In this document: in pieces, positions 22,974 to 34,169 of the stretch
Layout of the letters: each line of letters opens with the position of its first letter
Position numbering within the stretch: position 1 is the first letter of the stretch
Source of the DNA: Craterostigma plantagineum
Lineage: Eukaryota; Streptophyta; Magnoliopsida; Lamiales; Linderniaceae
Assembly: GCA_027422505.1 (NCBI GenBank)
Contig: JAPQWV010000005.1
Coordinates: 11,847,501 to 11,911,500 of the forward strand
Length of the DNA: 64,000 bases
Direction: 5' to 3'
The notes under the pieces: model-generated
The model's database searches: none
What the model saw: only the letters and a program-made list of their open reading frames with translations
Told to the model about the DNA's origin: nothing
Translations under genes and position numbers: made by a program

Positions 22974-23515
22974 ATGGCGGAACATGACCACTGGCTAGAG
23001 GACAGCTTAGATTCTGACGCTGAAAATCTCGCTCTAATTGTGCGCCTCGACGATGATGAGGAAGATGGAACTCCCACGAGGGTGGACAACGATAATGCAT
23101 CCACTACATCCGAGGAGGTAGAAACCTCTGACTTTACACATTCTGACCGGTTAGCTGAATTAAATTCAAAATTTGCTAGCATGGTACTTGAGCAGAAACG
23201 CAGTATAAACGTATAGAAAAAGCTTCTTAAGTCTAAGGAAACCATAGCTAGTCTCGAAGAAAACGTTAGGAGCTCTAGTCTCAAAATAGACGAATTAACT
23301 AAGAGACTCCAATCATATGAGACTAAGCATATCTCACTAGAACAACATAGTTCGGTAATAAAGGAGCTAGAGGACAGGTTAGACAATAACCATAAATGTC
23401 TACTAAGGAACTTAGATGAGAAGAGCCTTGTTAAAAGTAGACTTGAAGCAGCAACGAAAAAGGTCACTAGTCTAGAGGCTGAATTAGAAAAATCAATTCA
23501 AGGATTAGTGAATTG
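22974..23515 (+). pseudogene. CopA gag coiled-coil region
   Basis: MAEHDHWLEDSLDSDAEN is followed by an acidic stretch and long Leu/Lys/Glu heptads (KETIASLEENV, VIKELEDRLDN, VTSLEAELEK), with one in-frame stop at 23213-23215. It corresponds to the coiled-coil of CopB starting at 43356. Coiled-coil gag tails are a known trait of Sireviruses. Confidence 0.7.
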
Positions 23516-23947
23516 GGGAAGAGGCTAAATACCTGTCAAGCTGAAAAGAGCACTGCTCTAATTAACTATACTACCTTAGATGTCGAACGTAAGAAGCTAC
23601 ATACTAAGATTAAGAAATTAAAAGATCTTTTTGTAAAAGGGGATCAAACTGATCAGACTATATTTTTGAATCAGCCCAAGGACATAGAATTTTATGATTA
23701 TAAGTTTGGCTTAGGATTCGAGAATCCACGACACTTGAAGAAAGTTGACTGCAAACAACTTTATGATGTCAAGTACATGGGTCTCGGACTAGCATCTCTT
23801 ATGGTTGTTACTAATGCAAAAGAAATTAACGCGTTAGAAGAAGCTAAGAGAAAATCCAAGACTAAGGCTGAAATTCCCTTTTCCTACACTGAATTGAATC
23901 AAAGTGACAAAACTAGGGAACTTCCCAAGGGTTGGAGCTTTGAGTGA
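23513..23947 (+). pseudogene. CopA gag linker with GLGFENP block
   Basis: The 144-residue frame contains KKLHTKIKKLKDLF, QTIFLNQPKDIEFYDYKFGL and GFENP, collinear with CopB (QTIFLNKPANIDFY, GLGFENP near 43905-43970). The block lies between the two coiled-coils and is conserved between elements whose surroundings have diverged, suggesting a functional segment. It is separated from its neighbours by frame changes. Confidence 0.65.
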
Positions 23948-24096
23948 ATTTAACTTCCCGAAGATCGTTCTAAATCGGAGGAAGTGCATACTCATCATTC
24001 TGAAAATTCTCTCTATATACCCCCAATTTTACGAAAATAGTAGAGTTAAGGGCCTCTTTAGAAAAAGAAAGAGAGAATATTGAAGTTGAAAAGAAA

Positions 24097-24743
24097 ATGT
24101 TGAAAGGAAGAGTGTCTAGTTTAAAAATAGAGAAGGAGTTCGTAGAGTTGAATGCTTCTAAGAATATATCTCCTTCTGTACAAATAAAAGACACTCGTAG
24201 AAATAAAAGAGCCGTTTCTTCTCTTCAAATAATTGCTTCCACATGTTCTCTTCAGCCTACCACTTTTAGAAGCACTAATTTCGAAATAGGCTCTACATCA
24301 GCAATAAAAAATAATCATTCTAAAGCAAATTTCTATAGGATGACTCGTAGGAAACAAGATCCGGCCATTAAGAAAGTACATGGCGCTATTCATGCTTGTT
24401 CTCACCTAAGGTATCCCGTAAAGATTGAATCTCCCAAGAACCTTAGGAGACTATCCAAAGAAAAATCTGTTCCTCGATCAAGCCTACCAAAGCATTTGTC
24501 CGTGCTGAAATTAATCTTTCCTGCCAGGTTCAACCTAAATGGGTTCCTAAATCCCCACCTAAAAAGACGAAAGCCAAAAAGGCCAAGTCTTCTTCAAAGG
24601 ACAAGCTCAATTCAACTTCTTCGAGATTGACTTAGGTTGTTAAAGCTCCTACGAGCACTAATTTAGGAATCATATCTGAACCAACATCTAAATTTGCCAA
24701 TCTGAGAGGACCCATTTACCAGTGGGTACCTAATGCTCTTTAA
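24097..24743 (+). pseudogene. CopA gag C-terminal basic region
   Basis: A second short coiled-coil (MLKGRVSSLKIEKEFVELN) is followed by a Lys/Arg/Ser-rich linker with frame changes, ending in the motif GPIYQWVPNAL then TAA at 24741-24743. The equivalent position in CopB reads GPIFQWVPKTL then TAG, so the stop appears to be the genuine gag end. Confidence 0.6.
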
Positions 24744-24764
24744 TTTGATTTTGCAAATCCATCA

Positions 24765-25150
24765 TGTGTGGTACCTCGACTCTGGTTGCTCCACACACAT
24801 GACGGGAAATCGAAAGCTGCTGAGCAAAAGTCAGATTTGGGAACAACGTCTCGGCTCCGATTCTCGGCTTCGGAGATATAATTCTGGAAAATCTGACAAT
24901 AAAGGATGTCTCCTACGTCGAAGGTCTCCGCCATAACTTGTTCAGCATAGGACAATTCTGCGACAACAGGTGGTCTTCCATGCTGACCGGTGCAGAATAT
25001 TGGACAGTCAGGACAAAGAACTCCTCCAAGGACTTCGGAAATCAAATATTTAAACGATAAACCTGACGTCCGTGCGGATCTCGACTGTTGTTTGCCTCAT
25101 CTCTCAGACTGTAATTCAGAGGAACAGTCTATGGCATCAACGCATGTCTC
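24765..25150 (+). pseudogene. CopA protease and start of integrase
   Basis: VWYLDSGCSTHMTGN is an intact aspartic-protease signature, then frame is lost. At 25128-25150 the sequence reads SLWHQRMS, the first His of the integrase HHCC zinc site, where the LINE interrupts it. PR cleaves gag-pol and INT inserts cDNA; neither can be complete here. Confidence 0.75.
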
Positions 25151-26636
25151 TTTTTTTTTTTTGGAAACTGTCACTAATATAAAGAAAAAATAGGAGTACA
25201 TAGCAGCGTGCATGATATCGCTCATGACGCAATAAGCAGTAATGTCTACCGACCAAACAACAGCTAAAAAACCAGACAACCCAGACAACCTACGAGGTCC
25301 CAACAAGACCACGGCCAAAAGAAAACAGAATGATTACATAACGATCACATAACGATCAAGACCAAAGCTAGGTAGGTGTCGCGAAACCACTTCCAACAAC
25401 AGGTTCCTGGCACCAGATTTAGTACCAGCGGGGACGTCAGGCAAAGCCACAAACAGCGCCAGAAGCACTAGAACAGAAGACACTATCACACAGGATAAGC
25501 TTCAAGCGGAAAAGGAGAATTGCAATCAATGCATCCGCAAGGCTGGTCGGTGATAAGGCATTTTCACGCCACCTCCTGAAATTCCAAAAGGAGAAAAAAA
25601 CAGGTGGAGCACGCGCCAGGCCAGGGTGATCTACTCTTCCAACAAGAATAGGCACAGGTTCAACCAACACAGGCCAACGAACAAAAGGAGCTACAACCTT
25701 CATCAAGCGAAAAAAAGAAAGAAAAACGACTAGGAGGAAAGATGTCGGGATATAGGTAAAAGACGGAGAAAAGATGGACCAAGAGAAAAGATACGAAGTG
25801 TTAAGAAGTGACCCAATTTCCACAAGACGCCGGTTGGTAGTGCCTCGCTGTCTATCACGCCGCCACTTGGTCTTGACCAGCCTCAAAACCCGACGAGAAA
25901 ACAGCAAAGGGAACACAGAACCGTAGGGAGAAAAGGTTTCCTACCAAGCGATGTGCCACATCCGCCGAAGGGCGCTGACTTGCAGCGCGTATTTGGAAGA
26001 GAAAGTGGAAAGACGTAGACAAAGCAGCGACTCGATATCAGTAATGAGCTGAGCGGCCTAGTGTTGTCTCCCCTCGTGCCATCTCTTATTATGTTCCATC
26101 TACAAGTGATACACCAAGGAAGCTAAGGCATGTCGTGGGCCCAATTTTGCAAGATGCTTGCCCCGCCACCACCTAGCCGCCCAACGATTGCCGTCAGACC
26201 AATCTCTAGCCGGCCAACCAAATCGCAGTTTCCCATGAAGTAAGCGAAGGCACCGTTTGGAGTAGGGACATTCAAAGAAAAGGTGTCTAGTAGTCTCCAC
26301 CTCTTGCGTGTCGCAAAGTAAGCAGGTAGAGGTTCCCGCCTTTGCCACTACCCACGGTTTGTCCCTCGTCGCCAGTCTATCCCGAATAGCAAGCCAAAGC
26401 ATGATCTCATGTCTGGGAATGGCCAGCGGACCCCCGAAGAGCGTATACAAGGGAACCTTAGGACGCCGCACTTGGAGACTATCCGTAGCGGAGGAGGTAG
26501 AGAACGTACCATTGGAGGACGCAATCCAACTAATCGTATCCTCTTCGTTCAGCCTAATCTGGGGAAGCAAAGGCGCAATCTCCATATATTCCACCGACGA
26601 TTGAGTAGGCCAGCACCAGCCATCCTCGTTAAAAAT
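25151..26636 (-). mobile_element. 5'-truncated LINE (minus strand)
   Basis: A T12 run at 25151-25162 is the poly(A) tail of a minus-strand non-LTR element. Its 5' part encodes an RT-associated zinc-binding domain (26100-26639). The stretch 25163-26099 is its 3' untranslated region. Truncation at the 5' end is usual for LINEs. No target duplication is evident, and the sequence to the right is CopA spacer, not integrase, so a deletion of pol accompanied or followed the insertion. The right border is approximate. Confidence 0.75.
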
Positions 26637-26639
26637 CAA
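26100..26639 (-). pseudogene. LINE reverse-transcriptase zinc-binding domain (zf-RVT)
   Basis: The 179-residue frame contains LWLAIRDRLATRD, then CLLCDTQEVETTRHLFFECP, the CxxC...HxxxxC pattern of the zf-RVT domain found C-terminal to plant LINE reverse transcriptases. The RT catalytic domain itself is missing. The stop after LASLVYHL is probably the eroded or natural end of ORF2. The last few codons at the 5' side may already be CopA sequence. Confidence 0.8.
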
Positions 26640-27322
26640 TTTTTCGACGCTAAAATTTTTCGATCGTAAAAACGCAGCGATAATTTTCTTCGATCGAAAA
26701 TTTGCTCGACGATTAACTTTGTTTCTCGCTGACTACTTTCTCGATCGACAAACTTCGCAGCGAAAGCCATTTTTTTTAAATCGAAAGACTTTCACGCTCG
26801 ACAAAATCACGACGAAAAATTTTATTCAAGCGAGAAAAATTTCTCAATCATAAATTTACGCAGAAATCAATTTTCTCGATCGTAAATTTACACGAAAAGT
26901 TTTTTCGAGCGTAAAATTTCTCGGCTACAGTATGACATTTTAAGTTCAAACACTTAGAAAATTTCCTCTAATTATTTTCCACTGTAGCGAACCTTAGCGA
27001 ATAAAATTTTCTATCGTAAAATAGAACGGAGACTTGAGATTAAAAATCAGCACTTAGGAAAGCAAACTTTAGCAGAGTGAATAGTGGCCTTCAACAATTA
27101 AAATATTTTCGGCAGAAATGTTATTTGCCTTATATGTCAATGTCGAAATTTCATCATGACTTTAATCTTCACTTCTTATAACCTATGTGCACCATACATA
27201 TCTCCAATTTAAAATTTTATCAAACTTGTTATGAATTGATAGACAATTATAGTTTGATATTAAATTCATTTCGACTCAATTATTTTTGAACTAATGATTT
27301 GTTGTTCTAAATTGTCTTTCAG
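26637..27322 (+). other. CopA spacer before the extra module
   Basis: Non-coding, with TTTTTCGATCG, TTCGATCGAAA and CTCGATCG repeats until about 26930, then AT-rich DNA. It ends in CTAATGATTTG and TTGTCTTTCAG immediately before the ATG at 27323, which looks like a branch point and 3' splice site. Confidence 0.65.
27312..27322 (+). promoter_or_regulatory. Candidate 3' splice site before CopA extra module
   Basis: TTGTCTTTCAG then ATG, with a CTAAT branch-point-like sequence about 30 bp upstream. CopB has a comparable site at 50591-50611. Prediction only. Confidence 0.45.
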
Positions 27323-28407
27323 ATGGATCACTACCCTGCTTATAACCACATATACGATAAGAACATGTACCTCAAGGTTCAAGACACCAACTATCTGCTC
27401 GACCTGACTACCTTTAGGTGTCCGGACGTGATTATTGTGTCTATACTCCAAGGCCATCCCCTTTGGCATGCACTTACGGTGACAGCCTCGGTGCCGATGG
27501 TCTATCTCCAACAGTTTTGGGGGATGATCAAGAGTCACGTAGTTGAAGGAGCATACAGCTTCACTTCTGTGATCGGGACGAGACACATCAACATGAACAA
27601 GAACGACTTTGGGCTCGTCCTCGACCTTCCATTCAGCCACAACTACGACCCCTCGCCAACGGATGCTGAGTTGGTGCAAGATTTCCTCCAAATAGGATAC
27701 CGTCCACCGCTCACCAAACTCGCACAATTGCAGAGCAACGGAATTCCTTATCCATGGAAGACACTCTTTGGAATCATTAAAAAGTGTCTATCACCGAAGC
27801 ACGCGGGCTTCGACAAGGGCAACGACAACATTCTACGGATATTTCACGGAATTGTGTTCTCGCGGAATTACGATTTCGCTCAACTGATCTGGACGATCTA
27901 GCAGAGCAGATCAGACAAAAAGAGAACAAACGCTCCAAGAACGTTCCGTATGCAAGGTGGTTCTCGGTTATCATCAGACAACTCATGGAGATACACGAGA
28001 ACATTCCTCGCTTGCCTCCTGGAGGAAACTACCAGCCACCACGCCTCAAATTCTTCCACAACTCAAAGCTCACGGATTTAAATCAACCATCGATGGCCAT
28101 TCTGTTCGAGCTGCTTCGTCTTGCCGACCCCTGGGGAGACGTCTATAAGATGTACTGTCGGGAGAATCATCTCACAGAGCAGATGATTAGAGGGTACCCG
28201 ACAGATTTTCATGTGAGCCCTCCCCAACAACAACACCCAAGCACTGAGGCTGCAATGATAGATGCAGTGGGCCAGGAGCTTGAGCAGGAGCCTCCAATTC
28301 AAGAAGCTCAACTACCAGATCTTGAAGCCATGATGATCGACAAAGTGGCCCACGAGCTGGAAGTTGAAGCTCAAGTTCAGGAGCTCCAAGCCGAAGTGCC
28401 CTTATAG
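27323..28407 (+). pseudogene. CopA extra module, N-terminal domain
   Basis: Starts MDHYPAYNHIYDKN. VYLQQFWG, PYPWKTLFGIIKKCLSPKHA, and ILRIFHGIVF with YDFAQL are shared with CopB (VYLQQFWG, PHPWRTLFAIVNKCFSPKHS, ILRIFHGIVF). One frame change near 27880 leads to VPYARWFSVII and a Gln/Glu-rich tail ending at 28407. It is homologous to the uncharacterised ORF found downstream of pol in copia elements of several plants (often seen as FxxFLxxL-HQPWRxFAAVINKCLSGK type sequences). No signal peptide or membrane segment is visible. Function unknown. Confidence 0.7.
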
Positions 28408-28412
28408 TTGGC

Positions 28413-29850
28413 GTGTTTCAAGGATCTGTTGAGGAGATCCTACAACCGGAAGCACAGCCCGAAGCAAAAACGGGGCACAGCTCACCTCCATTGGCTACAA
28501 CGCTAGAAACCGAGGCTCTGATCACAACAATTCAGCCCAACGAGCCTCTGGTGACAGAACAAGCACGTGAGGATGTTGCACGCAGATTATCACCTCACAC
28601 GGCTACCCCGTCAGACATCGAGTCAGACGAGGAAATTTGTTTGATAAGACGGGCTCCAAGGCGATTGAGCATCCCATTCAAGTCCATCTTCACACCTGTC
28701 ACCACCACATCAGACACGACGTCAGCTATCACTCCAAGGGCTGCGGACCATACTTCGCTCAATCTTGAGCCGCAGCCTAATTTATCAGCGTCTTTCGAGT
28801 CCGAGATTTAGATTCCCTCCACTACCGGCCTTGACCCTCAAGTGTTTGCTTCGCAGGTTCAATCTGAACATGCCCCAACGTCCATAGAAGAGACTCTACA
28901 ATATTCGAGTTAAGGATTGGTGGAAGTCTTGGACAGTCACAACCTCAAGTGACTAGGAGCCAGTCTGAGGAGCCGGTGTTAGCTCAAGGGTTGACAACAG
29001 GCGGCATCAGTCGACATGGTCCATCAACGGAGGCGTCCGTCCAGTTTGTAACTGAAGCGCACTTCCAAGCAGCTCTCTCTACAGCCATCACATCCCTAGA
29101 AGACAAAATGATGGAGAGAGTGCTGGCAGCCATCGAGACGTCACGACGCAACACTGGGAAAGCACCCGTCTCAGAGGGCACTTCAGCGTAAGCAAACCTC
29201 CCAACCTCACAAACCTCTCCCACCGACCTCTCATAAACAAATCCATCCTCATTAACCCATACACCATACCACATCACCCAACTCCATGATATCCTACTCG
29301 CCCGTCTTATAGGCCTTTCCACCTGAACGCCTCAGGAAGAATCACTCTACAGGCGTCTCGTGGATCACTCTGAGCCACCTACTCAATCTTGGCGAGGCCA
29401 AAGCTCCCGCACACGACGTCGACATGACGATTCGGACGAACAGGACCATCATGAGGGGGAGAAAAGACCTAGGACATCTTCGAGTGGCCAAGGAGAAGGT
29501 CAAGTACAAGGTTCAGGCGCGACGCAGACAGGTGCCGGAGCAGTTGAAACCCAACCCACTACCCAAACAACCACCACCACGCACCACACCACCCAAACTC
29601 TAACCCAAATCGACCCACCAACCTTTAATATAAGGACGCCTCCGCCCACACCACTACAGGCCCTCACAAGCCCCTTGCTCGTAGCTCTGGTGCAGACTCA
29701 AGCAACTCCAAGCTCGATCGCTCCAGACCAATCGGGACCATCTGGACATGGTGTCAACACACACGAGTTCCTCGACAAATATATATTTGAAGGACAGTGG
29801 ATGACCCATTCTATACCCGACGAGCATCAAAGACAATGACTCAAGGACGT
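28413..29850 (+). pseudogene. CopA extra module, low-complexity linker
   Basis: Consecutive frames rich in Pro, Ser, Thr and Gln (28413-28811, 28949-29191, 29360-29839) with stops between. Includes a TTTTTHHTTQTLTQIDPPTF tract matched by CopG at the right end of the window. It links the two conserved domains of the module. Confidence 0.6.
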
Positions 29851-30895
29851 TCGACACTTCTTCCAACAAGCTTCGGTCGACTTAGTTATGTTAGAAGATG
29901 AAGAACTTCAGGAAGGGGAAGACCATGAACAGATTCCCCAAGGGCTTCCAGAGCTGATTGCTCAACGAGCGTATTCTCCTACGAGACTAATGCCAGGATC
30001 CGTTCGAATCGACATGCCGTGGGAAAATATCAGAATTGAAATTCCCTTCCTGAAGAAGTTCGGGAACATATATGGAGGTAACCGGACAAAGTCAATAAGT
30101 TGAACGAGTTCGAGCTCAGAGGGATCTCTCACTGGGATCAGCAAAAGAGACTAACCTATCTCTAGATGCTAACCCATCTTGGACCAGATGTGAGGCTGGG
30201 GATGTCTAAAGGACAATCAAAGAGCCATTACAAGAGTCTATCCCCCGTATGTCAGCTACTAAGCGTCTGTTGTTCTAAAGGAGGTCTTCCAACACTATCG
30301 CCATAGAGCGAGTAGACAGAACTCGAGAGGAGCGAAGCGAGACCGACCTACCTTACCTTCCTGTCGAAGAGGTGTACAATCTCTACAAACTGTACGTAGG
30401 GAAGTACAAGGGTCCTCAAGGCTTCATAAAGAAGGAAGGACTCGAGGGACTCTACCGGTTCATGATGCGCCAGGTCAAGTACCATGCCACACACGACCTT
30501 CAGATGGCTCTGAAGAGCAATATGAAGAAGGTCAACATGGCCGCTCCGCTCAACAAAGGACCTGAGGTCGAAGGGCTTCCCAACAATCACGTGCATATCA
30601 GCTCAGTCATAGAATCACCTACCACAATCCTATTGCCAAGAAGACTAGGCTGATGCTGAAGACTGAGATTCATAAGTTTTGTGATGGGACGCTCAATGTC
30701 ATCAGGAAGAACATAGAGCAGAGGTTGGAAGAGATCAATAGAGAGACCATGCTGACGCTTCACAGGTTCGTGAGAGAACAACCTCTTCTGATGGAACTTC
30801 TTGAGAACATCGAGGAGCGGCTGGAGCTAAGGAACAGCATTAGAAACTTCGAGCACGTGCTGGGCTTGCACATGTCTTACTTTACCCGATGAGGA
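29720..30895 (+). pseudogene. CopA extra module, C-terminal domain
   Basis: Fragments in shifting frames: HEFLDKYIFEGQWMTHSIPD, SVDLVMLEDEELQEGEDHEQ, FMMRQVKYHATHDLQMALKS, HKFCDGTLNVIRKNIEQRL and ELRNSIRNFEHVLGLH. Each has a counterpart in CopB (52979-54126) and in CopG (62589-63810, minus). FSDGTL and LRNxIRxxE are the best conserved blocks. Stop at about 30890. Function unknown; charged and helical in appearance. Confidence 0.7.
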
Positions 30896-30922
30896 AAGAT
30901 GGCTCGGAAAGGCAATCAAGCA

Positions 30923-30935
30923 CAGAGAGGGAGAA
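30923..30935 (+). other. CopA polypurine tract
   Basis: CAGAGAGGGAGAA immediately before the 3' LTR; primes plus-strand DNA synthesis in LTR elements. Confidence 0.7.
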
Positions 30936-31283
30936 TGTAGAACACCATTTGTAATTGTGCTTTGATTTCATTAGCTGTCCTTGTAATTAGGTGCTTTATT
31001 TGTATTTATCCAGTTTAGGACTTAGCTTGTTATTTATACCAAGTATGTTTGGTATAAATACCTTGTACACATTTGAGCTTAATAGAGAATTTTAGTCGAT
31101 TGATCCGAAAGGCTTCACAATCCAATTCTAGAGAGAGAAAGTCAGAAAACATTCTCTCATTACACGAATTCTCTCTCGAAGTTATTCAACGAAGGTTTTC
31201 GATCGAAATTCTATTTCTATAATTCTAATCGATTTCCTTAGGATTGAAGTCTAGGATCGTAGTTGATAAATGAGGACCTAACA
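30936..31283 (+). repeat. CopA 3' LTR
   Basis: 348 bp, same ends as the 5' LTR. The inverted repeat around TATA is preserved exactly (31031-31042 / 31049-31060). Confidence 0.92.
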
Positions 31284-31288
31284 GCTCT
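31284..31288. repeat. Target-site duplication GCTCT (right, CopA)
   Basis: Pairs with 21227-21231. Confidence 0.92.
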
Positions 31289-31884
31289 TATGTGAGATGG
31301 TTTATTCTCCCGTTTGATAAATACTAAGTGGGTGAAGGAATTGAATTAATGTCTTCTATCATGCTTGAGATGTCTAGCATTAGGGAGTTTCACGATTTGT
31401 TCCGAGTAAGTTAAACGCCGCTCGTCATACCAGTCCGCCCCCACGAAGCATATGGCAGCAAGGGGCGGTACATTTTGTGCGATTTGAGCATAGGTTGATT
31501 GGTCGCACTTAGGAAGTTATACCCAATAAGCAGGGTTAGCCGTGAGGGTCAATGACTGAGACAAAGATAGTTGAAACTCTTATTAGATAAGTTCGTGTTT
31601 GATGTGACTTCGATAAGACTAGATGAGCCAAATATTGCGTTAAAGGCTGAGGCGAGTCTAGTCGAGTCGGGGACATCAACTCCACCATGAAACATTCAAC
31701 AAGGTTTCCGAAACTCTTCTCGGGAGGATAGTTTTTCGAGAAAAATAGTGGGAGTCAAGCGAAACGAAAAGTACTTGTTTTTGCTTGACGAATGATAAGA
31801 TAAACCTAATTAGATCTTTATTTTCTGCAGCTTTACGTTTCTTTCTATTTACTGCAATCACGAACATTATTACTAGTCCTAGGT
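31289..31884 (+). other. CopC leader, second part
   Basis: Continuation of the CopC leader after the CopA insertion, up to the gag ATG. No coding signal. Confidence 0.6.
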
Positions 31885-32580
31885 ATGGAGTCGCTAACTT
31901 ATGTCCTCGATTCACCCGTACCGCAAGTCCCAGGGGCTGATGCGAGTGACGAGGACCGGACTGGGTATGCCATATGGCAGATAGACGAGCCAAAGGTCAA
32001 GGGCTATATACTTCTTTCCATGAACAATGAGTTGCAGCGCACTCACTTGGAAATGGAAGTGGGCGCAATTTTGCTTCATTTGAAGGAGCTTTTTGGCGAA
32101 CATTCCAGGAGTGCTCGCTATTCCCTGACTGAGCAACTATTTCATTGCAAAATGGCTAAGGATAGTGACGTCGGAGAGCATGTGCTCAAGATGATCGATT
32201 GGATAAAAAGACTCGAGGCACTGGACTTTATCATGGATAATGAGCTCCAGAATGATCTCATACTTCAGTCGCTCCCACCTTCCTTCAATTCGTTGTGAAT
32301 TTTAATCTGAACAAGACCAAGATGACATTGACTGGGTTGATGAACCAGTTGTCGAAGGCGCAGACTCAGATGAGAAGGTGAAAGGAAAGGAAGTTGTTCT
32401 TTTAGCGAATGCTAAGACTCGAGGGTCGAGTAGAAAGAAAAAGTCAGACAAGCCCACTAAGCCCAAATGACGAATTTCGAAAGGCAATGCCAAGAGAAAC
32501 GTGTTTAAAGTTGCCAAGCCGACGGACAAGTGCATTCACTGCAATAAGCTTGGCCATTGGAAGCGCGATTGCCTGACGCT
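31885..32580 (+). pseudogene. CopC gag
   Basis: MESLTYVLDSPVPQVPGADA begins a copia gag of the UBN2 type (YSLTEQLFHCKMAKDSDVGE, RLEALDFIMDNELQND, LQSLPPSF). A stop at 32296-32298 and a frame change follow, then a complete zinc knuckle CxxCxxxxHxxxxC (KCIHCNKLGHWKRDC, 32531-32572). Gag forms the particle and the knuckle binds RNA. Broken into at least two frames. Confidence 0.8.
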
Positions 32581-32629
32581 AGCCGCCTCAGGTAAAGAAC
32601 TTTATATTTTAGAAACTAATTGTTCTATG

Positions 32630-33030
32630 ACGGTATATTCTGCTTCGTGGATCTTCGACTCTGGAGCTAGTGCGCACATCTGTGTTTCGAACCAGAGTCT
32701 GAAACGAAGTAGGAAGCTGGCGGACCGAGAGATATGATTAATGTAGGAAGCGGACATAGTGTGCCGGCGACCCATATTGGATCAAGAACTCTCGTTTTAT
32801 CTACTAGACATAGTTTACTGCTTTTCGGCTGTTTAGTTTTACCCAAGGGGCTTAAGAATATTGTTTCTATTCCCGTTTTGAGCGGAAACGGCTACGAGTT
32901 CCATTTTAGTAATAATATTTGCAATATTTATTTTGGAAATAATCGCGTCGGAAGTGCTAGTTTACTAAATGGATTGTATTATCTAAATGTCAAAGATAAA
33001 ACAAAAACTGTGAATACAATCACCAACTAA
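32630..33030 (+). pseudogene. CopC protease
   Basis: SWIFDSGASAHIC carries the catalytic Asp-Ser-Gly (Asp codon 32657-32659). After a frame change at about 32735 the sequence continues with IGSRTLVLSTRHSLLLFGCL and LKNIVSIPVLSGNGYEFHF, the usual segment between PR and INT. Confidence 0.75.
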
Positions 33031-33960
33031 CGAAAATTGGAGTCGAACTCAAGACTGTTGTGGCATCTTCGACTCGGTCACGCTGGAGAATAAAAGATTC
33101 TTGAGTTGGAGAAAATCGGCATTATAAAGCCGCTTGGGTCTGATCCCTATCCGACTTGCGAATCTTGTATCCTTGGAAAGATGACCAAATCGTCATTCAC
33201 AGCAACTTTCACGAGAGCCGCAGAACTTCTCGGTTTGATCCACACGGATGTTTGCGGACCGTCGGGGTAGCGGCTCGCGGTAACTTCCTGATTTCGTTAC
33301 CTTAACTGATGATCTCTCTCGCTTCGGCAAGGTGTATCTCATGAAGCACAAGTCTGATACTTTTGAATGGTTCAAAGAGTACAAGGCTTTGGTGGAAAAT
33401 TAGACTGGAAAGAGCATTAAAAGAGTTCAATCAGATCGAGGTGGTGAGTACATGAGCCTCGAGTTTGACGAGTTCTTGAATGAGAACGAGATTATTTCCA
33501 GATGACACCGCTCGGAACACCACAGTGGAACGTGTGTCCTAATATAGAAATCGAACTCTGTTGGATAAGGTTCGATCTATGCTAAGCTATACAGACCTGC
33601 CCATATCGTTGTGGGGTCATGCCCTGTTGACAGCGGCACACATTCTGAATAGATGTCCTACAAAGTCTGCCGATCGTATTACGTATCACATATGGACAGG
33701 ACGAAAACCGAGCTTGAATCACATTAGAATTTGGGGTTGCCCCGCATTCGTGAAAAAGCTCAAGACAGATAAATTGGAATCGTAGGCTCTGAAAGGATGT
33801 TTTGTCGGGTATTCTGAGGATTTCATGGGATACCAGTTTTACTTCCAGGATGATCAGAGAATCGTTGTAGCCCTTCAGGCTCACTTTCTCGAAGAAGAGT
33901 TCGTTCGAGAAGGTGGAGCGGGTCGCGAAGTAACTCTTGGAGAGTCGACAGAAGTGCTTT
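33031..33960 (+). pseudogene. CopC integrase
   Basis: The HHCC zinc region (LWHLRLGHAG.., CESCILGKM near 33055-33185), HTDVCGPSG (first catalytic Asp, about 33240), SDRGGEY (second Asp, about 33440) and the later MLSYTDLPISLWGHALLTAA to IWTGRKPSLNHIRIWGCPAF segment. Several frameshifts and stops, for example near 33268 and 33400. Confidence 0.75.
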
Positions 33961-34169
33961 CACAGACTCCAGTGTCTTAAGACACCGTAGAGCAGTCCGA
34001 GATGCAACCTGAGTTGCGCAGGTCGAGTAGAGAATCTCTCCAGTCTGAGAGATATGGGATGGTCCACATCGAGCACGAGGTTGCTGCGATGGAAGGGAAC
34101 GTCAGAGATGATCCCACTACCTATGACCAGGCAATCAGGGATAAAGATTCGGAGAAATGACTTATAGCT

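Larger units (their letters stand above)
21232..31283 (+). mobile_element. CopA: Sirevirus-like copia element, deleted for most of pol
   Basis: LTRs 21232-21583 and 30936-31283 (about 5% different by eye), 5-bp duplication GCTCT, PBS TGGTATCAGAGCA and a purine tract CAGAGAGGGAGAA before the 3' LTR define the element (10052 bp). Order: leader rich in TCGATCGAAA motifs, gag start, coiled-coil, PR, beginning of INT, a minus-strand LINE, a second TCGATCG-rich spacer, then the extra 3' module. RT, RNase H and most of INT are absent, and the gag core with its zinc knuckle is also missing compared with CopB. It is non-autonomous and decayed. Confidence 0.92.

Noticed and set aside
25437..25916. 159-codon minus-strand frame
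   Set aside because: Lies in the LINE 3' region between the zf-RVT domain and poly(A); hydrophobic low-complexity composition, no family match.
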